Assembly (NCBI GenBank): GCA_032871835.1
Contig: CM065300.1
Location: 114,015,088-114,079,087, forward strand
Length of the DNA stretch: 64,000 bases
From: Dipteronia dyeriana
Taxonomy: Eukaryota > Streptophyta > Magnoliopsida > Sapindales > Sapindaceae
Direction: 5' to 3'
Made by a program: the position numbers and the translations under genes. Within the stretch, counting starts at the first letter, position 1; each line of letters opens with the position of its first letter. Below the pieces are notes generated by a model. It was given only the letters and a program-made list of their open reading frames with translations, did not search any database and had not been told where the DNA came from. This document shows positions 22,421-33,807 of this stretch, piece by piece.

Positions 22421-23674
22421 GCAGTTGGCACCATGGAGTCATCATGAGGCTGCACGGTGTTATAAACATCCGCCTCGGTGAAATTTATCTGTGACAACTA
22501 GGAAGGGTTGGTCGGGCTCTTGTCGACCTTGAAGATACCTCGCCTTTCATTTACACTAGGGATTTTCCTCGCTTGGTTTTTCCATGAATTATTGAAGGTG
22601 CCGGGAAAGAGTAGGGCCTTCCGCTGATGATATTTATTACCTGGATTTGCTGTATCAGATTCGTCTGCTCACCCTTTATCTTCTCAGAGTGCTCACGGAT
22701 CTCGGCTTGCACTTCTCTTCCAGTCTGAATGTTATCCTTGACCTGCTGTAAGAATTCTACAAAACATCCTCTCCTTATTAAAACCTCGATATGGTGTCCC
22801 ACGTCTTCGTGAAAGTCACAATACGTATAACGGCTCCTCTTATCGATATAGACTTTCATGGGTGTGGGCTTCTGTAGCAACCCCTTATCCCAAATGGCTG
22901 GATAGATTGGTTCACTGGATACATTTAAGGGGGTGTAATGATCATATCCTCTCTCATCTCGAGTTATTGGGGCCACTATCCTGGGTGGAGGAGAAGCCCA
23001 CAGAGGAGTTCGTTTTGCTGGTACCTTTCTGAATTGGTTTGAGAAATGGAGAAGTGATACGTCGACCTATTAAGGGGTCTGTTTTGGCTTTTCTGAGCTT
23101 GCTCTGGTTTGGGAGCTTCCTTCTTCTATTGATTTACGGCTCTCATATCGTTGTGTTCCATCTTGACCTTGAGTTGTTCATCGACTTCAATTTGCTATAG
23201 AGCCCGATTATAGGATTTTTGGTAGGTCTCTGGAGGTCGCTTGGCAAAAGACCGGAAAAGCTTACCCGCCCACAGGTTTCTCCTGAAATTGGTGAGGGTT
23301 TCTTTCTCAGTGAAGACCCCCATCTGGATGCCTTCCTTGTGGAAACGCTCAATATAAGCTCTGAGGGTTTCCCCTCTCTCCTGGATCACGTACTGTAGAT
23401 AGATTGGATCCTTCAATCGGGGTTTAACTTCCTGGAATTACGAGCAGAAATCAGTTGACAGCTTTGTGAAGGAATCCATACTGCCAGCGGGTAGCTTTTT
23501 GAACCAAGTCTTAGTGTAATCTGTCAGCATAGTTGGGAACATCCACACATGGCAGCCCTGGTCATATTCTGGACCTCCATCTGTTGGACGAAGCTCTCTA
23601 AGTGGCTCAAGAGATCCTCTATCCCGGATAATCTATCAGTCGGTATTTTGAATTTTGGCGGGAGCTCTGCCTCC
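22421..23674 (-). pseudogene. G1 gag, C-terminal part
   Basis: Minus-strand pieces read EAELPPKFKIPTDRLSG, HLESFVQQME, TWFKKLPAGSM, KDPIYLQYVIQERGETLRAY and NLWAGKLFRSFAKRPPETYQ. This is the retrotransposon gag core of Tat elements. Further on, YTYCDFHEDVGHHIEVLIRR is the modified CHH-type zinc knuckle. Stops at about 23440 and 23130 and several frameshifts are present. Gag packages the RNA. The N-terminal part lies on the far side of the insertion at 23675. Confidence 0.82.
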
Positions 23675-25119
23675 ATTGATTGCAGTATTTTTGATCATTT
23701 AATCAATTTAAAGAAAAAGTTCGTTCACTGGGATCGGTGATTCCAAAAGTTGAACACTAATTAATCTAATTAAATCCTACACTAAGTGCATGAAAACTAA
23801 ATGGCATAATGCTTGTTTTTAGGTTGGTAATTTTTATTCACTAATATGCAAAATCAAATAACTTAATTACTCAAAATCTCACACTAAAATATATGAATAT
23901 GAAGGAATGCTAGGGAATTAATGCAACCTAATTAAACTTCTCAATGTAATCCATATGTCTCATTAAAGCACATAATTCCAATTGATAGGGTTTGTTTCAT
24001 GAAGCACATAGTCTTTCCTATTACTCACACAAGGTCAGGTAATGAGTAAGGGTTATAATTAGTTTGTAATTAAAAACTCTAAACCAAATCACACATAGCA
24101 TGGTCATGCATATGGAAATTTTCTCAATTATTAAGTTTGTAGTTAAGGACTAAATGGGATGGTCACCCACATCTAACCCTCAACATCATAAATTAACTAA
24201 TCCTAGCACAAACATTCATTGAGGTCTCATTTTAATATAGGTGAAGGAATTAGAGAAATTATTGCAATAAAAGAGACTACCAATGTAATTAATTAATAAG
24301 CATAGACCGTAGGATTACAAAGAATTGTTCAATCGGTTTACATTAATCCCCTAACTTAGAATTAGTTACACATCAAAGAAAGGAAATAAAACAAAGAAGA
24401 GTGAAAGAAGAAACCAAGGTTGGTCATTGAGGTTCCTTGACTTGTAAGCTTCCTCTTCTTGCCTTCCAAGTTCCAAGATGGATGGATGGATGGGAAAGTT
24501 GTCCAAGAATGGTAATGGAGGGGTGAAAGTGTCCGAAATCTCATGTGGTAGATGATGATACCTTTCCAAAAAATCATAAGGGTATTTATACGAGTCCAAA
24601 AATAGGTCAAGAATCAACCTAGGGACGTGTACAACGTATTGTCGCGTCATTGATTTGTTACGGTCGTCCATGATGGAAAACCAATCGTGACACCTAGCCT
24701 CTTGTTCTCCTCGTCTTCTCTTTAGGCGACACCTCTCGCGACAATACCTAAGGAAGTTTATGTCGCTCGGTATGTCGCGGTTGTCCATGATGGAACTTGA
24801 CCGCGACATGTTGCTTCTTTTGCGGCTTGCGCGCGATCTCCTAGCGACAATTCTAGCGACTTCTAAAATAAGTTGCTGTCGCTCATGGTGTCGCGGTTGT
24901 CCACGACGACACGCCCCGACCGCGACAGCTCACCTTTTTGCCCAAGTTTATGATTTTCAGCACTCTTGAGTCCCAACTTCACTCAAGTCACCAAATGATA
25001 CCCCTAATCATGAAATCCTGTAAAAACACTCAATCCTGCAAATACTTGATTTTACTTGAGAATTAAGCAACAAGCGCAGGAAGGGAGACTCAAAAACTAG
25101 TGTTATCATGGCTCGATCA
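23675..25119 (-). mobile_element. LTR-like insertion inside G1 gag (probable solo LTR)
   Basis: The insertion interrupts gag between IREA and ELPPKFK. CTCTGCCTCC at 23665-23674 and CTTTGCCTCC at 25120-25129 flank it, a near-perfect 10-bp direct repeat. On the minus strand it begins with TG and has internal TGATAACACTAG. It carries GC-rich palindromic units, then a TATAAATACC box near 24590, then AT-rich DNA, like an LTR. There is no coding. The 10-bp duplication is longer than the usual 5-bp LTR duplication, so the exact ends and class are uncertain; an Athila-like LTR is one possibility. Confidence 0.6.
24620..24930. repeat. palindromic TGTCGCGGT units in the gag insertion
   Basis: Two perfect 9-bp inverted repeats, TGTCGCGGT...ACCGCGACA, lie at 24773-24808 and 24889-24927. 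A degenerate third lies near 24640-24695. All enclose TGTCCATGATGG-like centres. They sit upstream (minus strand) of the TATA-like site. Confidence 0.85.
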
Positions 25120-25127
25120 CTTTGCCT

Positions 25128-25890
25128 CCCGGATCCTTTTGGTGAATGGAGCATTCATCTAACATAGAGGATCTTTCTTGTCTTCATTGTACTTCCCTTT
25201 CTTCATCTGTTGGATCTCTTTCTGAAGCTTTGTCAAGTGGTCTCTCAGGCGCTTGTTCTCGGGTTTCTTTGAATTAATCTTGAATTCCTCATTGTCTGAC
25301 CATTCTGACAAGCTGACTCTTTCTACGGATGGGATCTGCTTGGGGTTTTGTTGGCTTTCTTCCTATCTAGCCCGGGCTTCTCTCATTGAATTCGTTGGGT
25401 GAAAAAACTCTCATCGCTTCCAGGGAAGGACATCCGCTGCAGACTTCACTTGCCTGAGTTGGTAACGTGGCGGCATTTCTGGAACTAGGGGCATGGGCCC
25501 TAAACAATCCCGGATCGAGGGTTGGGGTCCAATTCATTCGCTCCGGAGTGGTAGGTCCCAAGCGATCAAAGATGGGTTACCTAGTCCCGGGCTTGCTTGG
25601 TTCTCCACGATTGCAGAGGTTTGCTTACTGGACAGTAATACCGTCAACGAGTAGTCAAAGGCGGACGTTTTCCACGATGGCCGCCGCTTGTTGGTCTAGC
25701 GCGACTTGGCTTCCCATAGAGGGATCCAAAGCTCGTACAGTGGCAGACTGGTCTGAGACCTGGCCACGAAGCCTGGATTTTCTTCCTTTCTTTAGGACCT
25801 TCCATGTCAACACAGTTGAAGGCTGTCCCAATGCGCCTAGCTATCCTTGGGAGGAGCGAAGCCTCATGATTCCTGTAAAACATCAAACTT
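25128..25890 (-). pseudogene. G1 gag, N-terminal part and leader
   Basis: Minus-strand fragments read MFYRNHEASLLPRIARRIG, MRVFSPNEFNERSPG, SDNEEFKINSKKPENKRLRD, KLQKEIQQMKKGKYNED and NAPFTKRIREA. This is the variable, charged start of Tat gag. It stops at the insertion and resumes at 23664 with ELPPKFK. Several stops are present near 25360 and 25620. Confidence 0.65.
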
Positions 25891-25918
25891 GTGAATATAA
25901 AGATGATGGTGAGGGAAT

Positions 25919-25936
25919 TTCGTACAGACGGTGCCA
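25919..25936 (-). other. primer-binding site of G1
   Basis: Minus-strand TGGCACCGTCTGTACGAA lies five bases inside the 5' LTR end. The core is identical to that of G2. Confidence 0.8.
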
Positions 25937-25941
25937 GAAAG

Positions 25942-27118
25942 TGTTAACGAGAAATTTGCTCAAGATGGGAAATTCCAACTAATACCCTCGAGAACACTAC
26001 CACGGAGGTGGTGGGCGGGGTCGGTACCTTAGATGCCTAATCTGTTAAGATAGAAATGAATATTTAAATGATAACATGGTGGCTAATGAAATGGCAAAAG
26101 AGATCTTTATTATTGATTACTAGTGGTATTCAGAAATCTCTCAAATACACTCACAATCCCTTTAGGACATAAGAGGGAGGTAACCCCATGCCAGTCGAAT
26201 AATAGAAACAATGTCGGTTGTGTTCTGACTACAGAATTTAGGCCTTTTTTCTTCTTTTTTTCTCATCATTTTTCTCTCTATATGTTGATTTTCCTCTATT
26301 TTGCCCTTTCTTTACATCATGCTTAGACCTATTTATACATGCCCCAAGTAGGTTTAAACTCATGAATCGCCCGCCATGATTTTCTGAATTCGTTCCCTTA
26401 TTATCGGACAGGATTCTCTATTTCAAAGTCGTTGACTTCGAGTAAATAGCAGACTCAAGATTATCGTTGGAGGCGATAAGTTTGTTTCCTCTTTAGAATC
26501 AAACTCTTGTATTACAAACATGCAAAATTTAATGTTCGTTATAACCTGGATATGATCTTATGTGTATTCATGACATGATTCTTCATGGAGGTCATCGAGT
26601 TAGCGGCTTATTGTTTCGTAGAGTGAGGTAGATCCATGCTTTTGTTCTGCTCTCAGAAACTCAAGACGGCCTTGTGGGCACTTACTGGGGGTAGTATAGA
26701 TTAGGTGAGATTCTTCCTTTCATGTCTAGGTAGGCTATAGGCGTCCCTTAGCAAATTGGATCTTTAGCGAATCTGATCCACTTAAAGGCTCTCTCTTCGT
26801 ATCTGACAAGGACAACGGGCTTCTGGAGAGGTAGGTGGGCTTCTGGCTTAGGCCGCGAGTTAAATCTGACCTCAGGAAACCTTAGTCTGGAAGGAGCGCA
26901 CTCTTGTTTGTGTCGGGCTTCACTTCGAGTGCTTCTTGAGCTCGGTGATCCTTCCTCGCTTTCACGGGGTGGTTTTGGAGTCTGACCCCAGGAACCAAGG
27001 TTCCAGGATAGGTAATCTTGAGAAGCCCAAACTTCAGTGTTCGCATTAGGGCTCGATCTGGTCGTGCCTAGCTTCATTCCTGATAGTTCTGTAGCTCGAT
27101 GTTCCTTCCCCCCTTCTG
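25942..27118 (-). repeat. 5' LTR of G1, outer end lost
   Basis: It pairs with 6115-7410 as a direct repeat over about 1180 bases, with scattered substitutions and small indels. It should continue ~130 bases further, but the match stops near 27118 and unrelated DNA follows, so the outer U3 end was deleted or replaced. Confidence 0.85.
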
Positions 27119-27918
27119 CTATCAACGTATGGGTTCACAAAGGTTAGTGTGGCAAGTGTGTATGTTTCCATCAAAGAGAGAAAAATATTGTATGTTCGTT
27201 CACTGTGTAGTGCAAACAAAAAGAAAGAAAAAATATTGGTAACATATTATATACTAGAATTGTTGAACATAGAAGAAAGAGTTTATTCAATTCTCTCTAC
27301 ATCCTCCATTCAAGTTCCTGAGACCGTGACGCACCCACACGTAGTTACCAATTTTGGGACATAGCGAGGAAGATCGAGTGGTTCATACAGAAGCATAACG
27401 TAAGATGAATGAGCCTTCAAACGTTGGTAAGATTTTTTTTTCTGATTTTATTGATTACAATTTCCTGTGTATACATATTGTATGTATGAGTTCCGAAAAT
27501 AATTATGATCCCAAGTTCACTTGTTACATATTATGATCTGTATAAAAATTTTTAAAACCTCGTTCCGCTGCGTTACCAGTGAACGGGGCTCCAACATCAC
27601 AGTGTTTGTGGTCTAGTTATTCCTTCGAGAGGCCTTCGCCAAGGTGACCTGCACTCCTCATATCTTTACTTACTGGTTTTAAAGGGCTTGTCAGGGTTGA
27701 TTTGCTGCAGTTAGGCAGAAGGACTACATGGGTTTCTAGAGCAATAGGTCGAGTACTATTATTTCACATCCATTCTTTATAGATAATAGACTTTTTTTTT
27801 CATGGGCTTCGTCAAGAGATTTTTTGGTGATAAGAAAGAAAACTGGTTGTGTATTCGAGAGCCTCTGGTCAGGTTATTAAATTTACGAAATCAAGCATGT
27901 ATGTCAGTAAAGCGGTCT
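27119..27918. other. unassigned segment left of Copia A
   Basis: No clear protein domain. There is an ATGAATGAGCCTTCAAACGTTG stretch followed at once by GTAAGATTTTT (27402-27434), which looks like a first exon and a donor site. The sequence before it (27300-27400) resembles an LTR end or leader. The segment continues, after removal of Copia A and one GGTCT, into 37458. It may be older retroelement leader or an intron of unknown origin. Confidence 0.4.
27914..27918 (+). other. target duplication of Copia A, left copy
   Basis: GGTCT lies immediately before the 5' LTR. The identical GGTCT at 37453-37457 follows the 3' LTR. This proves the two LTRs belong to one insertion. Confidence 0.95.
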
Positions 27919-30086
27919 TGTTAGGTTTTAGATTTGTGTTGGCTTAATTCCATAACAAAACTTTATTTCTTTGTAATGCTTACTTGCTTAAGTGGTTCGT
28001 GATGATAAGAGCTTCAAGGAAGAAAAGCAACTTCTCATGATGCAAAGTTTGTCTTCAATAGGATTGGTACTATTCTTGGATGCTAAGGTATTGAGATTTT
28101 TCTTCCTCTTGCAAGGCGTATGGGCACACACACACAATTCATACATTTGTGTCCCTGCATCGTTGTGCACCATTATAGGCACACACATACAATTCATTCA
28201 TATGTGTCCCTGTATCGTGTGCACCATGTATAACACATTCACACTTGAAGATGAATGCTCATGCATTGGTATGGAAATAACATATTTTGGAAAGTGCATG
28301 ATTGGAGACTATCTCTGTGTAGTTTGCATTCTAGTGTGAATTGTGTTTGTATGTATATATGTTTATATAACATGGATATTGAACTTGAATTTAGTCTTAA
28401 ACCATTCTCGATTGAGTTCCGGTCATTTCGGTTACTCATACTATTGATTTCCAGTTCTAAATCAAAAGATACTACACTTTCAACTCATGTTGCATATATT
28501 GTCTTCATCTTAGTATATCGAGTCAAATTCTTATTTTTGGGTTGAAAATCTTATATGTCCATGTCCGTGAGGGAGTCTCGGTTTGTAATCTTCAAAGGAA
28601 TTCGAATTCAGAGTTCGAAGGCCAAAGAACAATCGAAGAACGCGAGAGCAGCCCAAGGGAAGAGGTGCGATGGCATAACCCATCAATTGGCATCATCCCG
28701 AGATGGCACATGGCCATCTCGGCCAAAAAGACTTACTACCCCGAGATGCCCACGCGCCATCAAGGGGAGGCACCAAGGTATGAGGGCAAAATGGTCATTT
28801 GGTTTGTTTCTCTTTAAAACCTTCCTTCCCTCTCATTCATTAAAAGTTGAGAAAAACGAATTTGAAGAACAAGTGCATAATTTTTCTCTCAACATTTTGA
28901 TTTTTGTTTTTGTGATAACTTCTTCATTTCAACTCCGAATCACTTGATTAAAAAACCGATTTTGAGTGTCTTGAAGAGTTCTACAAACCAAAGCATTTTA
29001 AGAACCAAATGATGTCTAGATTTGTCGTTGTGACCAGATCTTCAGTTCGTGATTTTCATCCTTGTTGGTAAAATCATCTTCTTCTAAGTTTTCTTCTTAG
29101 ATCTTCTTATTGATTTATGCTATTTGATTAAAAAGCATGACTAGGATAATTTTGATATCATTTTATGGTTTGTTGAATCGATTTTCAAGTTTAGCTAGAA
29201 TTGTGATAAGTTGATTGATTTGTGCTAAACTTGATAAACATGAAATTGTTTCTAGAAATCTTTTGTTCTTATGCTTGATTGACAATTTCTAGATATAATT
29301 TCATTTTCTAAGAACTAGGTTGTGTTTCAATTGGTGTCTATGTCCTCATATCTATGTTCTTAGTTGATAACATGCTTAGGATGCCTAGATACATTTGTGA
29401 TTGTTCTTTGAAAGCATAATCTAGCTATCTAGTTGCATGTCCATAGAATTTGTTGATCATCATTTTCTATGTTGATTGCTTGTTTGCATTTTGCATTCAT
29501 GATCACTTAGATGCCTTGTGAAGAGGTAGAAAGTCTCATATCTTAGAGTGATTCTTTGATTTGAGCAATTGGAAGTCTTAGCTGGAGTCGGAAGGACCTG
29601 GATAGCTAAGCAAGTGGAAGTCTCGAAAAGAGGTGTGAGACCTCAGATTGTTGAGCAAGGAAGTCTTGACTAGAGTCGGGAGGACTCGGATAGTTGAGCA
29701 AGAAGTCTTGCCTAGGGTTGGGAGGATCCGATTAGGTGAGCAAGAAATCTTCCTAGAGACATAAGGTATTGGATAGGAAGTCGGCTTAGTAGATCACTAG
29801 GTTCAAGGATAGAGTGAGAGTGATAGCTTGGAGAGCATGTGTTGATTGCTTGAGTGTGTAACTCTTATTTGAAATAGTGGATTTGCTTTTGCCGGTGGTT
29901 ATGGTATCAACCCGTGGATGTTTCGTTTTCAGAGGTTTACCACGTAAATGTTATGTGTCATTGTTTGCAATTTTCATTAAGCATCATTAAAATTGCATTG
30001 TTTTAAAAGAAGATAAAAATTGGAGCATATACCTATTCACCCCCCCTTTAGGTATAATCACACTATAAAGACAAAGGGAAATTTCA
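27919..30086 (+). repeat. 5' LTR of Copia A
   Basis: 2168 bases, starting TGTTAGGTTTTAGATTTG and ending GGGAAATTTCA. It contains palindromic GATGGC units at about 28669-28775 and ends with a short C run (about 30041-30047) before the terminal ~40 bases. Confidence 0.93.
28669..28775. repeat. palindromic box in 5' LTR of Copia A
   Basis: GATGGCATAACCCATC, then CCGAGATGGC...GCCATCTCGG (perfect 10-bp arms), then CCCCGAGATGCCC with a decayed partner. The box lies upstream of a CTCTTTAAAACC TATA-like site near 28810. The 3' LTR and the solo LTR carry the same box. Confidence 0.85.
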
Positions 30087-30088
30087 AT

Positions 30089-30100
30089 TGGTATCAGAGC
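30089..30100 (+). other. primer-binding site of Copia A
   Basis: TGGTATCAGAGC starts two bases after the LTR end. It matches the 3' end of initiator methionine tRNA, the usual plant Copia primer. Confidence 0.93.
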
Positions 30101-30136
30101 AAGTGTCTAGACGCACTTAGATAGATCTTCTTTGTA

Positions 30137-30990
30137 GTGTTTGTTATCTTCTTTTGTTTCATCATGATTAAAGAAATGTATTCTTTTGTGGCTTCTCTTG
30201 TTGAAGGTGAGTCTATTGACTTAGATGATCAAAAGATCAAAGATCATATTCAAGAAAATGAAAGGATCTCTATGATCAATAAGTCTCTCACTAAGAAGTT
30301 AGAAAATCATGATTGTAGCTCAAAATTTGTTATTGATCTTAATGACAAAATTCTTAATCTTGAGAAAAACTTGATTGATAGCAATGATAGATTAAGTACT
30401 TTTTGAAGCATGAAAATGAGCAAAGAGATGAATCTCTTAAACGTGCTAGGAGAATTGAAAATATACTTAGAGCAAAACTTAATGAGCATGAGAATCAAAA
30501 GAAAGTGCTTAATGACAAACTTAATGAGACTAAAGAGATGATTAACAAGATGTTATCTAGCTCTAACCAAGTGAAAGCTCTCATTATGGTTGGAAGCTTC
30601 AAGAGACAAAAGAGGTTTAGGATATGTTAATGAAAAATCAACTCCTTCATCTAACAAATTTACTTTTGTCAAAGCTTGTAGCAATTTAATTATAGGTACA
30701 CTCTCTAACGGTAAAACCATGAATGCTACCAGAGGTGTCTCAACATCAACAATGAAAGTCAAGGAAAAGACTCAACAATGCCAAAGACAAGCTACATCAT
30801 CATGAAATGCAAAAGGCAAGACATCTAGTGTTGCACGCCAAAGAGGTAAAAATGTGAGAAGGCAAAGTTAGTTGAATGCTCAAGCAAATGGTAGACTTTT
30901 CAAATTTATACCTATTTGTCATTATTGCAACATGGTAGGACACATAAGACCTAGATGATTTGAATACATTCGTAAATGTAGAATTGCCAA
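30137..30990 (+). pseudogene. Copia A gag remnant: coiled coil and zinc knuckle
   Basis: Only ~50 bases separate the primer site from this region, so the N-terminal gag domain is gone. Frame pieces read KDHIQENERISMINKSLTKK and LNDKLNETKEMINKMLSSSN, a coiled coil. Next come DKRGLGYVNEKSTPSSNKFT and a knuckle CHYCNMVGHIRPR whose last cysteine codon is a stop (30957). Frame breaks at 30406 and 30630. In Sireviruses this part of gag is known for protein contacts. Confidence 0.75.
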
Positions 30991-31114
30991 TGATTTGCAT
31001 GATATGTCTTTGAATGGTCCTAGGCAATCATATATGTATGGATCTAGAATTAGACCTAAGAAGACCTTGGAAAAGCATGTTGAGAATAAATGTGTTGATG
31101 ATTTTTTTGTTAAT

Positions 31115-31190
31115 CATTGTTAGAGGTCTTCCTAATATGACATTGTTAGAGGTCATCCTAATATGACATTGTTAGAGGTCTTCCTAGTCT
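31115..31190 (+). repeat. 26-bp triplication at integrase start of Copia A
   Basis: CATTGTTAGAGGTCTTCCTA followed by ATATGA repeats at 31115, 31141 and 31167 (the last copy partial). The unit encodes the conserved RGLP start of the pre-integrase region. The protease that should precede it is missing, so the repeat marks the deletion point. Confidence 0.85.
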
Positions 31191-32134
31191 TAGTAAAAAG
31201 CTTGATGGTGTTTGTGAACCATGTCAATTAGGTAAACAAACCAAAGTGTCTCATAAAAAGAACACTAATTTTGCTACCAAGAAGCCCTTAGAACTTGTGC
31301 ATATGGACCTGATGGGACAAATTCAAACCGAAAGCATAAATGGTAAGAAATACATTTTTGTATGTGTTGATGATTTTTTCTCGGTTTGCTTGGGTATATT
31401 TTCTTAGAGATAAGACCTAAACTTTTGGTTACTTTAAGAAGTTTTGCAATCAAGTTCAAAATGAAAAAGGTCTTGGGATCAAGAAAATATGTCTCATTAG
31501 GAGTGATCATGGGAGTGAATTTGAAAATGCTAGATTTAGTGAGTTTTGTGATGATTATGGGATTTCACATGAGTTCTCGGCTCCTAGAACTCCTCAACAA
31601 AATGGTATTGTTGAGAGGAAGAATCATGTCTTGCAAGAGATGGCTAGGGTCATGCTCAATAGCAAGAAAGTCCCTAGAAATCTTTGGGCCGAAGTGGTCA
31701 GTATCGCATGCTATGTCACTAATAGAGTTTTTAGAAGGCCCGACACAAAACAAACCTCCTATGAATTTTGGAAGGGCAAGAAGCCCAATGTGAGTTACTT
31801 CCACACTTTTGGGAGTAAGTGTTTTATTTTGAATGATAGAGATTACTTAGTAAAGTTTGATGCTAAAAGTGATATTGGTCTCTTTCTTGGGTATGCTAAT
31901 AATAGTCGTGGATATAGAGTGTTCAATTTGAAAACTAAGACTATTATGGAGTCTATTAATATGAAAATAGATGATCTTAGCATGCTTGATTTGTGTGATA
32001 ACAATGGTGTCAATGAACCTAAAGAACATTTGTTGAATGACACTAAAGCACCTATTGATGTGACTAGTTGTGATGAAAGTGAGTCTACCCATAATGATGA
32101 TAATGGTAGTGATGCTAGAGAAGAAAGTCAATAG
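31175..32134 (+). pseudogene. Copia A integrase
   Basis: Frames read CEPCQLGKQTKVSHKK, LVHMDLMGQIQTES, FVCVDDFFS, then SDHGSEFENARFSEFCDDYG-like and APRTPQQNGIVERKN, and PRNLWAEVVSIACYVTNRV. The frame 31631-32134 carries the C-terminal part with GSKCFILNDRDYLVKFD and ends in an acidic tail. The first aspartate of the core (VDDF) and the QQNGIVERKN glutamate region are present. Frame breaks occur near 31290, 31380 and 31580. It lies directly upstream of RT, as in all Copia elements. Confidence 0.85.
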
Positions 32135-32197
32135 TTAGAACATAGTTTAAATGATGACCAATAAGATGTTGAAAATTCTAATTCTAGACTTAGGAAC

Positions 32198-33807
32198 ATG
32201 CATTACCAACAAGACATCATAGGTGATTTGAATGAAGAGGTTAGAACTAGAAGGCAACTAGCTAACCAAATTTCATATGCTTGCTACACATCTCAAATTG
32301 AGCCCAACAATATTAATGAAGCAATTATTGATGAGTATTGGGTTAATGCCATGCAAGAAGAACTAAATCAATTTGAGAGGAATGAAGTATGGTCCTTAGT
32401 TCCTAGAGCAAAAGATGTCAATGTGATTGGTACAAAATGGGTGTTTAGGAATAAGACCGATGAATGTGGCAAGATAGTGAGAAATAAAGCAAGACTAGTG
32501 GATCAAGGATACACTCAAGTTGAAGGTGTAGACTTTGATGAGGCTTTTGCACCCGTTGCACGTCTTGAGTCCATTAGGCTTTTGTTGTCCATTGCATGTC
32601 TTAAAAAATTTAAATTGTTTCAAATGGACGTCAAAAGTGCTTTTCTCAATGGATACCTTCAAGAAGAAGTGTATGTTGAACAACCTAAGGGTTTTGTAGA
32701 CCCACACTCTCCTAATCATGTGTTTAAGTTGAAAAAGGCACTTTATGGCCTTAAGCAAGCTCCTAGAGCTTGGTATGATAGGTTGACTCAATATCTTATT
32801 GACAACCAATATAGGAGATGTGCTATTGATAGAACTTTATTTGTCAAGCATTATGACAATGACATTTTTGTTGCACAAATATATGTTGATGACATTGTGT
32901 TTGGGTCTACATGTAAAACCAAGGTTGATGATTTTGTGAATGTTATGTCAAGAGAATTTGAAATGAGTATGGTAGATGAACTCAATTACTTTCTTGGTAT
33001 GCAAGTGAAACAATCTAGCAAAGGTATCATGTTGTCTCAATCTAAATATACTAGAAATCTTGTTAAGAAATTTGGCCTTGAAAGTGGAAAAGAATTTGAA
33101 ACACCTATGAGTACTACTTTAAAACTTGACAAAGATGAAAAAGGAAAACATGTTGATCAAAGTCTCTATAGGAGCATGATAGGTAGCCTTCTCTACCTAA
33201 TGGCTAGTAGGCCGGATATTTGTTTTAGTGTTTGTTTGTGTGCTAGGTTTCAAGCTAATCCAAAAGAATCTCACTTGAAATCCGTTAAAAGAATCATTAG
33301 ATATATAAAAGGAACACATAATCTTGGTTTATTCTATTCCTTTGATACTAATGGTATTCTTGTTGGCTATTGTGATGCGGATTGGGCAGGAAACATTGAT
33401 GATCGTAAAAGCACATCGGGCGGTTGCTTTTACTTGGGGAATAATTTGGTTGCTTGGCAAATCAAGAAGCAAAATTCCGTCTCTCTTTCTTCATCCGAAG
33501 TCGAGTATATTGCGACCGGAAGTGCTTGCACACAACTTCTATGGATGAAACAAATTCTCAAGGATTATGAGATTGATCAAGGTAAAATGACTCTCTATTA
33601 TGATAATATGAATGCCATTAACATCTCTAAAAATCCGGTTCAACACTCACGCACAAAGCATATATACATTAGGCATCATTTCATTCAATAGTAACTCTTG
33701 AACATATGCCTACTAGAAATCAACTTGCGGACTTGTTCACAAATCTCTCGGACAAAGAGAGATTTGTATCTCTTAGAAGATCCATTGGCATGATTTGTGT
33801 TGATTAA
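32198..33807 (+). pseudogene. Copia A reverse transcriptase and RNase H
   Basis: A 497-codon open frame (to 33691) covers RT with [71 protein letters not shown] and catalytic YVDD at 32883-32894. RNase H follows: [56 protein letters not shown] stop at 33689 is premature; the last ~38 codons (LEHMPTRNQLADLFTN, then SIGMICVD) continue in another frame to the TAA at 33805. It is the best preserved retroelement ORF of the window, yet lacks its normal polyprotein partners. Confidence 0.92.

Larger units (their letters stand above)
6115..27118 (-). mobile_element. Ty3/gypsy Tat-type retrotransposon G1 (nested, decayed)
   Basis: Direct repeats of LTR type lie at 6115-7410 and 25942-27118, with minus-strand coding between them in the order gag, protease, RT, RNase H, second RNase H, integrase. 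The second RNase H, a tandem array downstream of integrase and an antisense gene near the 3' LTR together point to the Tat clade of plant gypsy elements. Two large insertions enlarge it: G2 at 9441-16347 and an LTR-like unit at about 23675-25119. Removing these leaves roughly 12.7 kb. Every domain has damage. The 5' LTR has lost its outer end. Confidence 0.85.

Noticed and set aside
30137..30805. Possible host coiled-coil protein.
   Set aside because: It lies directly after a Copia primer site and carries DKRGLGYVNE, which matches the gag tail of the family B element.
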